Source of the DNA: Gracilimonas mengyeensis
GTDB taxonomy: Bacteria; Bacteroidota; Rhodothermia; Balneolales; Balneolaceae
Length of the DNA: 64,000 nucleotides
NCBI RefSeq assembly: GCF_900182705.1
Contig: NZ_FXTP01000004.1
Span: 124,001-188,000, forward strand
Reading direction: 5' to 3'
Shown: positions 44,333-52,833 of the stretch, in pieces
Layout of the letters: every line of letters begins with the position of its first letter
Position numbering within the stretch: the stretch's first letter is position 1
Translations under genes and position numbers: made by a program
The notes under the pieces: model-generated
Seen by the model: only the letters and a program-made list of their open reading frames with translations
What the model was told of the DNA's origin: nothing
The model's database searches: none

Positions 44333-46822
44333 ATGCATTCAACATGTTTTAGGAGCAGGATTAGATTACTACTCATCGTAATAGTTGCATTAATGGCATC
44401 CAATCTCAGCGCCCAGACCCCGATAGGTAACTTGCAGTCGCAGTTTGAACGGGATGGAAATACGGTCCTTTTTTCCGGAGAGAATGCAGACTTACAACTT
44501 GAATTTTATACCCCCTCCATGGTTCGGGTACAAACCAGTTGGGATCGATCTTTCGAGACCGTGGGTAAGGAATGGATGTTGGTAGATAACCACTGGCCGC
44601 AGGTAGATGTGAGTGTTGAAGAAGCTGGGGAGGAAGTCCGTTTTAAAACCGATGATTTAGTAGTTAGCGTGCAAAAAGAGCCCCTGAAACTAACATTTTT
44701 GACCCCGAGTGGGACAGTACTGAATACAGAAGAGATTTCCCAATCAAGTGGTGGGATGATGAAAAAAGGTGAAGCCGTCTGGGTTGAGAAAAAACTCCTG
44801 CCGGAAGAGCATTTCTTTGGTTTTGGAGAAAGGATGGATTTCGTGGATCAACGAGGTAAAAAAATTGAGCTGGATGTGGGACGCGGTACCGGACCTACGC
44901 ATACCGTTGGGGCATACAACATCCTGAAGGCCAACTATTCACCGGTTCCCTTCTTTATGAGTACAAGAGGCTACGGCATTTTCTTCCACACTCCCTACAC
45001 TACGCACTGGGATATGGGAAACAGCGATACAAATGTCTACTCTTTTAAAGCGGAGAACGGACAGATCGATTACTTCTTCATGTATGGTCCTGAATTTCCT
45101 GCCATACTCGATCAATACACGGATCTCACGGGAAAGTCGCCACTTGTACCCGAATTTACGCTGGGACTTAATGTGGGAACCTATAGCGGCGGAACCTGGG
45201 GTCATGAGGGAAATACTTCAGACGATTACGTGATTAACCTGGGCAGAAAGTTCAAAGAAAAAGGAATTCCAGCCGACGTACTGCATCTCGATTCCACCTG
45301 GCGCATATTCGGTCCTAACGGATATGGTTCAACCACCTTTGAGTGGCGCAATACCTTCAAAAACCCTGAAGCTATGTTCGACAGTCTATATGCCATGGAC
45401 TACAATATGGTAGGGGTGCACGTCCGTCCACGTTACGACAACGGAAACAAATATAACCTGCTTGACCAGGCCAGGGAAGCCGGAGTGGTATATCCCGAAC
45501 CCGGTGGCGGCGAATTTGTTAACGTTTTTGATTCTGTGGCCGTGGATTGGTGGTGGGAGCATGGCGCGCGAATCGTGATCGAGCAGGGGGCTATGTTTTT
45601 TAAAACGGATGAGGGCAGTGCCTTTGGAAATAAAGCCAATGAAAGCGACAAAACAGGTCCCACCGGCCCCGAAGCTAAGCGTCTGCATAACCTGTTTCCT
45701 CTTGCCTATACATCAGCTCCCTTTACGCGTTTCCAGGATGAAAACAACATGCGCGGCTTCAACCTCACGCGCGAAGGCTATGCAGGTATTCAACGCTACC
45801 CCTACATTTGGGCGGGAGACTGGTCCAGCGAGTGGCAGTATTTTGAACCTGTCATAAGGGCCGGGCTGAACATAGGGCTCTCAGGAGTTGGGTTCTGGTC
45901 GCATAACATGGGAGGATTTGAACACGTGCCAGACCCCGAGCTATATATCCGGTGGGTACAGTTTGGCATGTTCAGTCCTATCGCACACTTATTCGGTATG
46001 GATCATCCTGGCTACAAAGAACCCTGGAGTTATGGCGAGCAGGCAGAGCGCATCTTCAAAAAATATGACCGTATGCGTTACCGGATGATTCCATACATCT
46101 ATAGTGAAGCCTGGAAAATGCACAACACCGGGAAGCCGATTATGCGGGCCCTGGTGCTTGAATACCAAGACGACATCAATACCTATGATATCGATGACCA
46201 ATATATGTTTGGCGATAACCTGCTGGTGGCCCCGGTGACCACCAAAGGTGCCAAGACCCGAACCGTGTATCTGCCGGAGGGCACTTGGTATGATTACTGG
46301 AATGGCGAAAAATACAGCGGCAAGCAACATGTAGCGTATCTGACTCCGCTCGACAAACTGCCGATCTTTGTAAAAGCAGGAGGAATCATTCCGCAGCGCA
46401 ACCGCATCGAGAACCTGGGCGAACAGCCGGCCGATACGCTTAGCCTGGAAATTTTTCCGCATGGTCAATCTTCTTATGAAATCTATGATGATGACGGCAA
46501 AAGCAGGGAGTATGAGAGCGGGGAATATGCCATCACAACCGTAACGGTAGATGATCAATCCCTAAAAACAACTGTGAATATTCAAGCCCCTGAAGGCTCA
46601 TATCAGGTTCCGGAGCGTTCATATAAGCTGCTTATCCACACGAAGCAGGCTCCTGAATCGGTGCAAGAGGATTCTCGAGTATTGAGTAAAATATCCAATT
46701 TTGAAGTATTCCAAGAAGAATCGCAGGAAGACGGCTGGTATTTTGACGAAGAGTCAGGTAAGCTATTTGTCAGGCTTTCCGGTAGCAGTGCAGAGGATAT
46801 AAACGTCACTATTTCTAAATAA
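44333..46822 (+). CDS. GH31 family glycoside hydrolase (alpha-xylosidase/alpha-glucosidase-like)
   Basis: About 829 residues from the ATG at 44333, which directly opens a signal peptide (LLLIVIVALMASNLSAQ); an ATG 14 codons upstream is less likely. The GH31 N-terminal beta-sandwich is followed by the catalytic barrel: EEHFFGFGERMDFVDQRG, DVLHLDSTWRIFG, FFKTDEGSAFGN with the probable nucleophile Asp426, YIWAGDWSSEWQY with the probable acid/base Asp496, GLSGVGFWSHNMGGFEH, SPIAHLFGMDHPGYKEPW, then the C-terminal beta domains (FVKAGGIIPQRN). The nucleophile context KTDEG differs from the WxDMNE of plain alpha-glucosidases, so the exact sugar is open; alpha-xylose or alpha-galactose on pectin or hemicellulose side chains are options. 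It is flanked by rhaM and the permease. Confidence 0.9.
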   Translation: MHSTCFRSRIRLLLIVIVALMASNLSAQTPIGNLQSQFERDGNTVLFSGENADLQLEFYTPSMVRVQTSWDRSFETVGKEWMLVDNHWPQVDVSVEEAGEEVRFKTDDLVVSVQKEPLKLTFLTPSGTVLNTEEISQSSGGMMKKGEAVWVEKKLLPEEHFFGFGERMDFVDQRGKKIELDVGRGTGPTHTVGAYNILKANYSPVPFFMSTRGYGIFFHTPYTTHWDMGNSDTNVYSFKAENGQIDYFFMYGPEFPAILDQYTDLTGKSPLVPEFTLGLNVGTYSGGTWGHEGNTSDDYVINLGRKFKEKGIPADVLHLDSTWRIFGPNGYGSTTFEWRNTFKNPEAMFDSLYAMDYNMVGVHVRPRYDNGNKYNLLDQAREAGVVYPEPGGGEFVNVFDSVAVDWWWEHGARIVIEQGAMFFKTDEGSAFGNKANESDKTGPTGPEAKRLHNLFPLAYTSAPFTRFQDENNMRGFNLTREGYAGIQRYPYIWAGDWSSEWQYFEPVIRAGLNIGLSGVGFWSHNMGGFEHVPDPELYIRWVQFGMFSPIAHLFGMDHPGYKEPWSYGEQAERIFKKYDRMRYRMIPYIYSEAWKMHNTGKPIMRALVLEYQDDINTYDIDDQYMFGDNLLVAPVTTKGAKTRTVYLPEGTWYDYWNGEKYSGKQHVAYLTPLDKLPIFVKAGGIIPQRNRIENLGEQPADTLSLEIFPHGQSSYEIYDDDGKSREYESGEYAITTVTVDDQSLKTTVNIQAPEGSYQVPERSYKLLIHTKQAPESVQEDSRVLSKISNFEVFQEESQEDGWYFDEESGKLFVRLSGSSAEDINVTISK

Positions 46823-46865
46823 CCGTCAGTTCAATATTTGAATAGATATAGAATATGCTTTTTGG

Positions 46866-47170
46866 TCATTCCGCGGCGTACATGTCCCGACAAACTTGTC
46901 GGTGAGGCCCGGAATCTTATTGCTTGCCAGATATCAATAGTTGGATTCAACGCGACAGTTAGATCCCTGCTTTCGTAGGGATGACTTTACAAACTTCTAT
47001 TTATCTGTTTCACCTATTCTTATCTCGAAGGCAAGTTAAAAAATTAAACGGCTTAAAAGGTGCTACTACTAGTCATCTTTCATTTTATATACCTCTGAAC
47101 AGGCGAGCAGGAAGCAGCCCAGCCCGTAATCTTCAAAATCTGCAAGATTAGTATTATCCGTGTTCCACCC
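46866..47170. repeat. Degenerate intergenic repeats before the permease gene
   Basis: The gap 46823-47469 has no gene I can support. It contains GTCATTCCGCGG ... GGCCCGGAATC around a hairpin CCGACAA/TTGTCGG (46887-46902), a CCCT/AGGG hairpin leading to AGGGATGAC (about 46966-46984), and a decayed right half of module C (AAAATCTGCAAGATTAG ... ATCCGTGTTCC, about 47132-47167). The last 300 bases include the upstream motif at 47315. Confidence 0.5.
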
Positions 47171-47314
47171 ACTCGGGTTTTATAAAATAGGGCCAAAGCT
47201 GGAATTTTGGATGAAGAAAAAACGATGAACATTTCTATCAGTTCTCGCCCCCAAAACGGGTTCAAATTCTTTTCAGAAAAAAGTTATATCTGCATAGTAG
47301 ATTCCAATTTTGGC

Positions 47315-47331
47315 TGTCTCTTATGATGTAA
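47315..47331 (+). promoter_or_regulatory. TGTCTCTTATGAT motif upstream of the permease gene
   Basis: TGTCTCTTATGATGTAA lies 155 bases before the start at 47470. CTCTT and AAGAG (47328-47334 region) form a short dyad around TATGATGT. The first 13 bases equal those of the site at 38885 upstream of the PL22-like gene. Confidence 0.48.
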
Positions 47332-47469
47332 AGAGTCTTGTTTGGCAGAAAAAGCATCCTGACGTCTGGTTTAGGCCAAAGGGCTTTCTAATTTCCAATA
47401 AGAGCCATTGCTCTCACAGGCAGCTAAATAATCTAAAGAAACCGAAGGGTTTCGTTCAAATTATGTTGT

Positions 47470-48876
47470 ATGAATAATATTCTCCAGCGGTTAGACGCCC
47501 GCCTCAAAAACATTGATGAATATGAACGGCGACCAGTGCCGGATGATAAACGTAAAGGCTGGAAAGGTTTTATAGGGATGTATGCCGGAGAGCATACTGC
47601 AGGCACCGAGTTTGTGATTGGTCCTTTATTTGTAGCACATGGTGTGGCTACAGGTGAATTAATTTGGGGACTTATTCTGGGTAATATCCTGGCCGTATTA
47701 AGCTGGGCTTTTTTATGTGCTCCCGTAGCCGTGAAGACCAAGCTTACCCTGTACTGGCAAATGAAGAAAATTTGCGGCTCAAAGCTGGCTTTGATTTATA
47801 ATGTGGTAAATGCATTGATGTTTTGCTTTTTAGCCGGTGCCATGATAGCGGTAGCTGCTACGGCCATTGGCTTGCCTTTTGGTATACCCATGCCTGAATT
47901 GGGAGATTGGATGCCAACAAGTATCGGCTGGATTATTACGGTTTTTCTGGTTGGATTGGTGATTACCGTAGTGGCTATTTTAGGTTACGATTACGTGGCT
48001 TGGTTTGCCAACGTTGCTTTCCCTTGGATGCTGTTGGTATTTATTGCTGCCGCACTGGCTACCCTTCCTCAATTGGGAGTAACTTCCATTTCTGATTTTT
48101 GGACGGTGGCCCAGGAAAAAATTTGGACAGGGGTTCCGGCAGAAGGACAAAGTAAATTTACTTTTTGGCACGTAATGTTTTTTGCCTGGTTTGCCAACAT
48201 GGCTATGCACATCGGGATGGCGGATATGTCCATCTTACGATTTGCTAAAAAATGGCAGCATGGTTTTGCCTCAGGCACAGGAATGTTTTTTGGCCATTTT
48301 ATAGCCTGGATGGCTTCAGGTATTTTGACAGCTGCAGCCGCTGGCGCCATTGCGCCTGGTATCATTGCTTATAATGGCGCAGGTGTGGCTGGTGCCATCT
48401 GTGTGGTTATTGCGGGATGGACTACTGCCAACCCCACTATATATCGTGCAGGACTCGCTTTTCAATCGGTAACCCCTAACTGGAAACGCTGGAAGGTTAC
48501 CCTGTTCACCGGTATGGTTACTTCCATTGCCGCTTGTTTCCCTGCCCTGGTAATGCAATTACTCGATTTTGTGGCCCTCTATGGTTTGGTGCTGATGCCA
48601 ATGGGCGCGGTTATTTTCCTGGATGTCATGGTTTTTCAAAAAATGAACCTGCAAAGCAATCTTGCCGAAAAAATTGGTCTCAGTTTCAACTGGACAGCCG
48701 GCCTGACCTGGGGCATTACGCTACTGCTCTGCCTCTTTATCAATCTCTATATCGGTATTGAAATCTTTTTCCTTGGATTACCGGGTTGGTTTATTGCAGC
48801 ACTGCTTTACATCGGGCTGAGCCTCCTGTACCAAAAGAAAATCATGAAGGCCAAACCGGCACAAGCAACGGCATAG
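47470..48876 (+). CDS. NCS1-type permease, candidate rhamnose-pathway transporter
   Basis: A 468-residue inner-membrane protein with about 12 hydrophobic segments. The start of the membrane part (WKGFIGMYAGEHTAGTEF, then GELIWGLILGNILAVLSW) and the internal IIAYNGAGVAGAICVVIAGWTTANPTIYRAG resemble the purine/cytosine permease (NCS1) family, sodium- or proton-coupled carriers normally of nucleobases. Nothing in the neighbourhood concerns nucleobases: rhaM and GH31 lie upstream and the rhamnulose aldolase, isomerase and kinase downstream. Uptake of L-rhamnose or an RG-derived product is therefore inferred. No other candidate sugar transporter for the inner membrane is present in the window. Confidence 0.68.
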   Translation: MNNILQRLDARLKNIDEYERRPVPDDKRKGWKGFIGMYAGEHTAGTEFVIGPLFVAHGVATGELIWGLILGNILAVLSWAFLCAPVAVKTKLTLYWQMKKICGSKLALIYNVVNALMFCFLAGAMIAVAATAIGLPFGIPMPELGDWMPTSIGWIITVFLVGLVITVVAILGYDYVAWFANVAFPWMLLVFIAAALATLPQLGVTSISDFWTVAQEKIWTGVPAEGQSKFTFWHVMFFAWFANMAMHIGMADMSILRFAKKWQHGFASGTGMFFGHFIAWMASGILTAAAAGAIAPGIIAYNGAGVAGAICVVIAGWTTANPTIYRAGLAFQSVTPNWKRWKVTLFTGMVTSIAACFPALVMQLLDFVALYGLVLMPMGAVIFLDVMVFQKMNLQSNLAEKIGLSFNWTAGLTWGITLLLCLFINLYIGIEIFFLGLPGWFIAALLYIGLSLLYQKKIMKAKPAQATA

Positions 48877-48957
48877 AAAATTATTCAATATAGAATCTAC
48901 TTGAGCAACAAGAGTACTATCAACGTAAAATTATAAAGTAACGACGAAGACAAGACG

Positions 48958-51156
48958 ATGGAAACAAGCATAGTTGAAAGTTATTTCAGACAAGTTGAAA
49001 GCAAATGGGACGAAAATGAGGTAAAGGATAAAGACGCTTTGGCACGTCTTGTTTATCGTTCCAACCTGTTAGGGAGTGATGCTTACATCAACAACACCGG
49101 GGGAGGAAATACCTCCAGTAAGGTGATGGAAAAGGATCCGATCAACGGGGAAGAAGCCGAAGTACTTTGGGTAAAGGGCTCAGGAGGAGATTTACGTACG
49201 GCCAAGAAACCAAATTTTGCTTCCTTGTATCAACAGAAATTGTTGAAGCTGCAGGAGATATATCACGATATGGACAACACCGGGCTGAAGACGCCGGCAG
49301 AGGATTCCATGACGAAAATGTACCCGCATTGCACCTACAACTTAAACCCGCGGGCACCTTCTATTGACACGCCACTGCATAGTTTTATTCCGTTTAAGTT
49401 TGTGGATCACACGCATCCCGTTCCGGTAATTGCCATTGCAACGGCTGATAATGGTCCGGAGCTGATGGAAAAGATTTACGGGGATGAAGTGGCTTGGGTT
49501 GACTGGATGCGTCCAGGTTTTGAACTAGGCCTGAAGCTTCAGGAAACCATCAAAGAAAATCCCGACATTCGCGGCATTATCTTGGGCGGACACGGACTGA
49601 TTAACTGGGCCGATGATGACCAGGAATGCTACGAACTTAGCCTGGAACTTATCAACAAAGCCGCTGCCTACCTGGAAGAGCATGAATTAGGCGAAGAAGC
49701 ATTTGGCGGTGCCAAATTTGAATCCCTGGCCAAAGATAAACGCCGGGAAGTTTTTGGAGAAGTACTTCCATTTCTCCGCGGACAAGTAAGCCAGCAAAAC
49801 CAGTTTATCGGAACCATTCAGGATGATGAAACCACTTTGCAGTTCATCAACTCTAAGGATGCACCACGTCTGGCCGAGTTGGGAACATCCTGTCCTGATC
49901 ACTTTTTACGCACTAAGATTAAGCCGTTGTATGTGGAATGGGATCCACAATCGGGTTCGGTAGATGATCTGAAAGAAAAAATTGTAGAAGGTCTCGGTGA
50001 ATATCGTGATGACTACGCTGATTACTACAACAATCACAAAGACGAAGATTCGCCGGATATGCGCGATCCCAACCCTACGGTGATTTTGATTCCCGGATTG
50101 GGAATGGTTGCCTGGGGTAAAAACAAAAGTGAGTCACGCGTGACAGCCGAGTTTTATACCGCTGCTATTGGTGTGATGCGCGGGGCAGAATCTGTAGCTA
50201 ACTATACGGCACTGCCTAAGCAGGAAGCGTACGACATTGAATACTGGGCACTTGAAGAAGCCAAGCTACAGCGCATGCCACCTGAAAGCGAACTTTCGCG
50301 GCAGGTTGTTGCTGTGGTTGGTGCCGGAAGCGGCATCGGCAAAGCCCTGGTTACCCGCCTGATTGAAGAAGGTGGAACGGTAGCCGCATTGGATTTAAAC
50401 GAAGAAGCCGCAGAAGCTACCGCTAAAGAAGTGCTGGATGAAATTGGCATGGGCATTGGCGTGGCAGGATCGGACATTAGTGGTTCAGGAGATATTATTG
50501 GCGTAGGCTGTGATATTACTGACCGTTCTTCGGTGAAAGAAGCTTTGAAGAAAGTGGTATTGGCTTACGGTGGGGTGGATCATGTGGCGGTTACTGCCGG
50601 CTTGTATCCCACGCCCGACCAGCATGGAAACGTAGGCGATTCGGCTTGGGATAATAGTTTTGCCGTAAACGTGAAAGGCAATTACATTGTAGCGGATGAA
50701 GTATCTGAAATCTGGCATGCTCAGAACCTGAAAGGAAGTATGGTAATTACTACCAGTGCAAATGCTGTTGTTCCTAAATCAGGAAGTATGGCGTACGACA
50801 CCAGTAAGTCAGCCGCCAACCACCTGATTCGCGAATTGGCGATTACACTTTCTCCCAAAGTTCGGGTGAATGGTGTGGCACCGGCAACCGTAGTGGAAGG
50901 CAGCAGCATGTTTCCGCGGGACCGTGTGATTGCTTCTCTCACCAAGTATGGCATTGAGTTTAGCAAAGAAGAAAGCACGGAAGCCCTGCGCGACAAACTG
51001 GCCGGGTTTTATGCCAGTCGTACGCTCACGCAGCGCAATATTACCCTGGAACAACAATGCGAGGCTATTTATGGCCTGATAAGCTCTAAGTTTAGCAATA
51101 CAACCGGGCATGTAATTCCAGTTGACGGCGGACTTAAAGACGCATTTCTGCGATAA
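48958..51156 (+). CDS. rhaEW: Bifunctional rhamnulose-1-phosphate aldolase / L-lactaldehyde dehydrogenase
   Basis: A 732-residue fusion. The N-terminal half (about 1-430) is a class II aldolase/adducin domain: NNTGGGNTSSKV, LWVKGSGGDLRTAKK, SFIPFKFVDHTHPVPVIAIA with zinc-binding His residues, and IILGGHGLINWADDDQECY. The C-terminal part (about 440-732) is a short-chain dehydrogenase: VVAVVGAGSGIGKALVTRL for NAD, a Ser near VITTSANAV, and YDTSKSAANHLIRELA with the Tyr-Lys pair. It splits L-rhamnulose-1-phosphate to DHAP and L-lactaldehyde and oxidises the latter to L-lactate. The length agrees with the known RhaEW/YuxG fusion. About 28 residues after the glycine motif (MGIGVAGSDISGSGDIIG) look like a small insertion. 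LutABC downstream would consume the lactate. Confidence 0.95.
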   Translation: METSIVESYFRQVESKWDENEVKDKDALARLVYRSNLLGSDAYINNTGGGNTSSKVMEKDPINGEEAEVLWVKGSGGDLRTAKKPNFASLYQQKLLKLQEIYHDMDNTGLKTPAEDSMTKMYPHCTYNLNPRAPSIDTPLHSFIPFKFVDHTHPVPVIAIATADNGPELMEKIYGDEVAWVDWMRPGFELGLKLQETIKENPDIRGIILGGHGLINWADDDQECYELSLELINKAAAYLEEHELGEEAFGGAKFESLAKDKRREVFGEVLPFLRGQVSQQNQFIGTIQDDETTLQFINSKDAPRLAELGTSCPDHFLRTKIKPLYVEWDPQSGSVDDLKEKIVEGLGEYRDDYADYYNNHKDEDSPDMRDPNPTVILIPGLGMVAWGKNKSESRVTAEFYTAAIGVMRGAESVANYTALPKQEAYDIEYWALEEAKLQRMPPESELSRQVVAVVGAGSGIGKALVTRLIEEGGTVAALDLNEEAAEATAKEVLDEIGMGIGVAGSDISGSGDIIGVGCDITDRSSVKEALKKVVLAYGGVDHVAVTAGLYPTPDQHGNVGDSAWDNSFAVNVKGNYIVADEVSEIWHAQNLKGSMVITTSANAVVPKSGSMAYDTSKSAANHLIRELAITLSPKVRVNGVAPATVVEGSSMFPRDRVIASLTKYGIEFSKEESTEALRDKLAGFYASRTLTQRNITLEQQCEAIYGLISSKFSNTTGHVIPVDGGLKDAFLR

Positions 51157-51180
51157 CACTTAATCAACGATCTCCCGGCT

Positions 51181-51351
51181 ATGCGAATACTGCTTATTAT
51201 CATATCAATTATTGGATTGATGCTGACCATCATTCCATCTATACTGGTATTCACCCAGAATATGACACTGGAAACCCATAAACAGTTAATGGCAACCGGG
51301 ATGATCCTCTGGTTTGGAACCGCCGTGTTTTGGATTGAAGGCCAGGATTAA
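51181..51351 (+). CDS. 56-residue two-helix membrane protein in the rhamnose operon
   Basis: A short gene lying 24 bases after the aldolase stop: MRILLIIISIIGLMLTIIPS, a loop with QNMTLETHKQ, then a second hydrophobic segment (LMATGMILWFGTAVFW) ending IEGQD. CCGGCT before the ATG offers no strong ribosome site, but the spacing to rhaEW suggests coupling. The pattern of two membrane helices with a short polar loop (THK) and a W-rich second helix looks like a conserved small protein rather than chance. Function unknown; it may assist the permease. A perfect hairpin repeat follows directly after it. Confidence 0.6.
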   Translation: MRILLIIISIIGLMLTIIPSILVFTQNMTLETHKQLMATGMILWFGTAVFWIEGQD

Positions 51352-51363
51352 CAGCACTATCCA

Positions 51364-51396
51364 AGACCTGTCAGGTTTTAGAAACCTGACAGGTCT
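51364..51396. repeat. Perfect 15-bp hairpin AGACCTGTCAGGTTT
   Basis: AGACCTGTCAGGTTT (51364-51378) pairs without mismatch with 51382-51396 around a 3-base loop. The arms are the kind of dispersed palindrome seen in many Bacteroidota genomes. It is followed by CTAAAAAAGG rather than a T run on the plus strand, so termination of the plus-strand operon is uncertain. Confidence 0.8.
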
Positions 51397-51524
51397 ATTC
51401 CTAAAAAAGGCAATTCGTTCGTAGATTTATTATCTGCGAAATCAGCATTTTAACTCTGTTTCTACATTGGCGGGACGAGAAATCCATGCTGACTTAATTG
51501 CACAAAAAGATTTAGTACACCCTT

Positions 51525-52808
51525 ATGAATATCACATCTTCACACATTGAAGAGCACAACAAAACAGTTAAAGATGATCACCAGGAAAGCCTGGACGCCT
51601 TGGCTCATCAGCTTAATAAACGAAATATCGACATAAATGAACTGGTGGAGCAGGCCGGAGCCTTTCAGGTGGCTATTCCCAGCTGGGCATTAGGTGCCGG
51701 CGGTACGCGTTTTGGACGGTTTGCCATGGGCGGCGAGCCCCGCAGCCTGGAAGAGAAAATTGAGGATGTGGGCTTGTTGCATGCCCTGAATCATTCAAGT
51801 GGCGCCATTTCACTGCATATTCCCTGGGATATCCCCGAAGATACCGCTGCCGTGAAAGAGCTGGCGGACAAGCATAATTTAGTTTTTGATGCCGTAAACT
51901 CGAATACCTTTCAGGACCAGGAAGATCAGGAGCATTCCTACAAATACGGCTCGCTTTCTCACACTAAAGAAGAAGTCCGTGAGCAGGCCATTGAACATAA
52001 TATTGAAGTGATAAAATACGGGAAGGCACTTGGCTCCAAAGCACTGACGGTGTGGCTGGCCGATGGCTCCAATTTTCCCGGACAACAGAATTTCGGGAAG
52101 GCGCTTAGAAACACTGAAGAATCCCTGCACAAAATTTATGACGCACTGCCCGACGACTGGCAGGTGCTGATTGAATACAAACCCTACGAGCCCAATTTCT
52201 ATTCCATGGTAATTCCCGATTGGGGCACCTCTTTTCTGCTGGCGAATAAGCTGGGTGATCAGGCTAAGACCCTGGTGGATTTAGGGCATCATCTTCCTAA
52301 TACCAACATTGAGCAAATTGTAGCTATTCTGCTGATGGAGGGTAAACTGGGCGGATTCCATTTTAACGATTCTAAGTACGGGGATGATGATTTGACGGCT
52401 GGCTCTCTGAAGCCTTACCAGTTATTCTTGATTTTCAATGAGTTGATTGAAGGCACCGATGGTCCTGAAGAACTCCGCAACCAGATAGCCTGGATGATTG
52501 ACGCCAGCCATAATGTGAAAGATCCGCTGGAAGATTTACTCCAATCAGTTGAGGCTATTCAACAGGCATATGTAAAAGCATTGTTGATTGACCGGGATAA
52601 ATTAAAGGACGTGCGGGAAGAAAATGATCCTGCCGGAGCACAGGAAGTGTTGCAGGATGCTTTCCAAACCGATGTGCGTCCACTGCTGACGGAAGCACGA
52701 GTACGTCATCAGGCGGCGGCCGACCCCATACAGCTATACCGAGCGCTGGGCGTTCGTAAACAATTGATTGAGGAACGAGGGGCTGATAGCGTGGCTACCG
52801 GCCTGTAA
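51525..52808 (+). CDS. rhaI: L-rhamnose isomerase (RhaI type)
   Basis: A 427-residue xylose-isomerase-like barrel of the RhaI group found in Gram-positive bacteria and Bacteroidota rather than the E. coli RhaA type. It converts L-rhamnose to L-rhamnulose with a divalent metal. Landmarks: VAIPSWALGAGGTRFGRFAMGGEPR near the N-terminus, SGAISLHIPWDIP, SKALTVWLADGSNFPGQ, VLIEYKPYEPNFY with a metal-binding Glu, TLVDLGHHLPNTNIEQIVA with metal-binding Asp and His, GGFHFNDSKYGDDDL with His and Asp ligands, and DASHNVKDPLEDL. It follows the small membrane protein after 173 bases and is 25 bases ahead of rhaB. Confidence 0.95.
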   Translation: MNITSSHIEEHNKTVKDDHQESLDALAHQLNKRNIDINELVEQAGAFQVAIPSWALGAGGTRFGRFAMGGEPRSLEEKIEDVGLLHALNHSSGAISLHIPWDIPEDTAAVKELADKHNLVFDAVNSNTFQDQEDQEHSYKYGSLSHTKEEVREQAIEHNIEVIKYGKALGSKALTVWLADGSNFPGQQNFGKALRNTEESLHKIYDALPDDWQVLIEYKPYEPNFYSMVIPDWGTSFLLANKLGDQAKTLVDLGHHLPNTNIEQIVAILLMEGKLGGFHFNDSKYGDDDLTAGSLKPYQLFLIFNELIEGTDGPEELRNQIAWMIDASHNVKDPLEDLLQSVEAIQQAYVKALLIDRDKLKDVREENDPAGAQEVLQDAFQTDVRPLLTEARVRHQAAADPIQLYRALGVRKQLIEERGADSVATGL

Positions 52809-52833
52809 TCATCCCGAAAAAAGAAGAATAACC

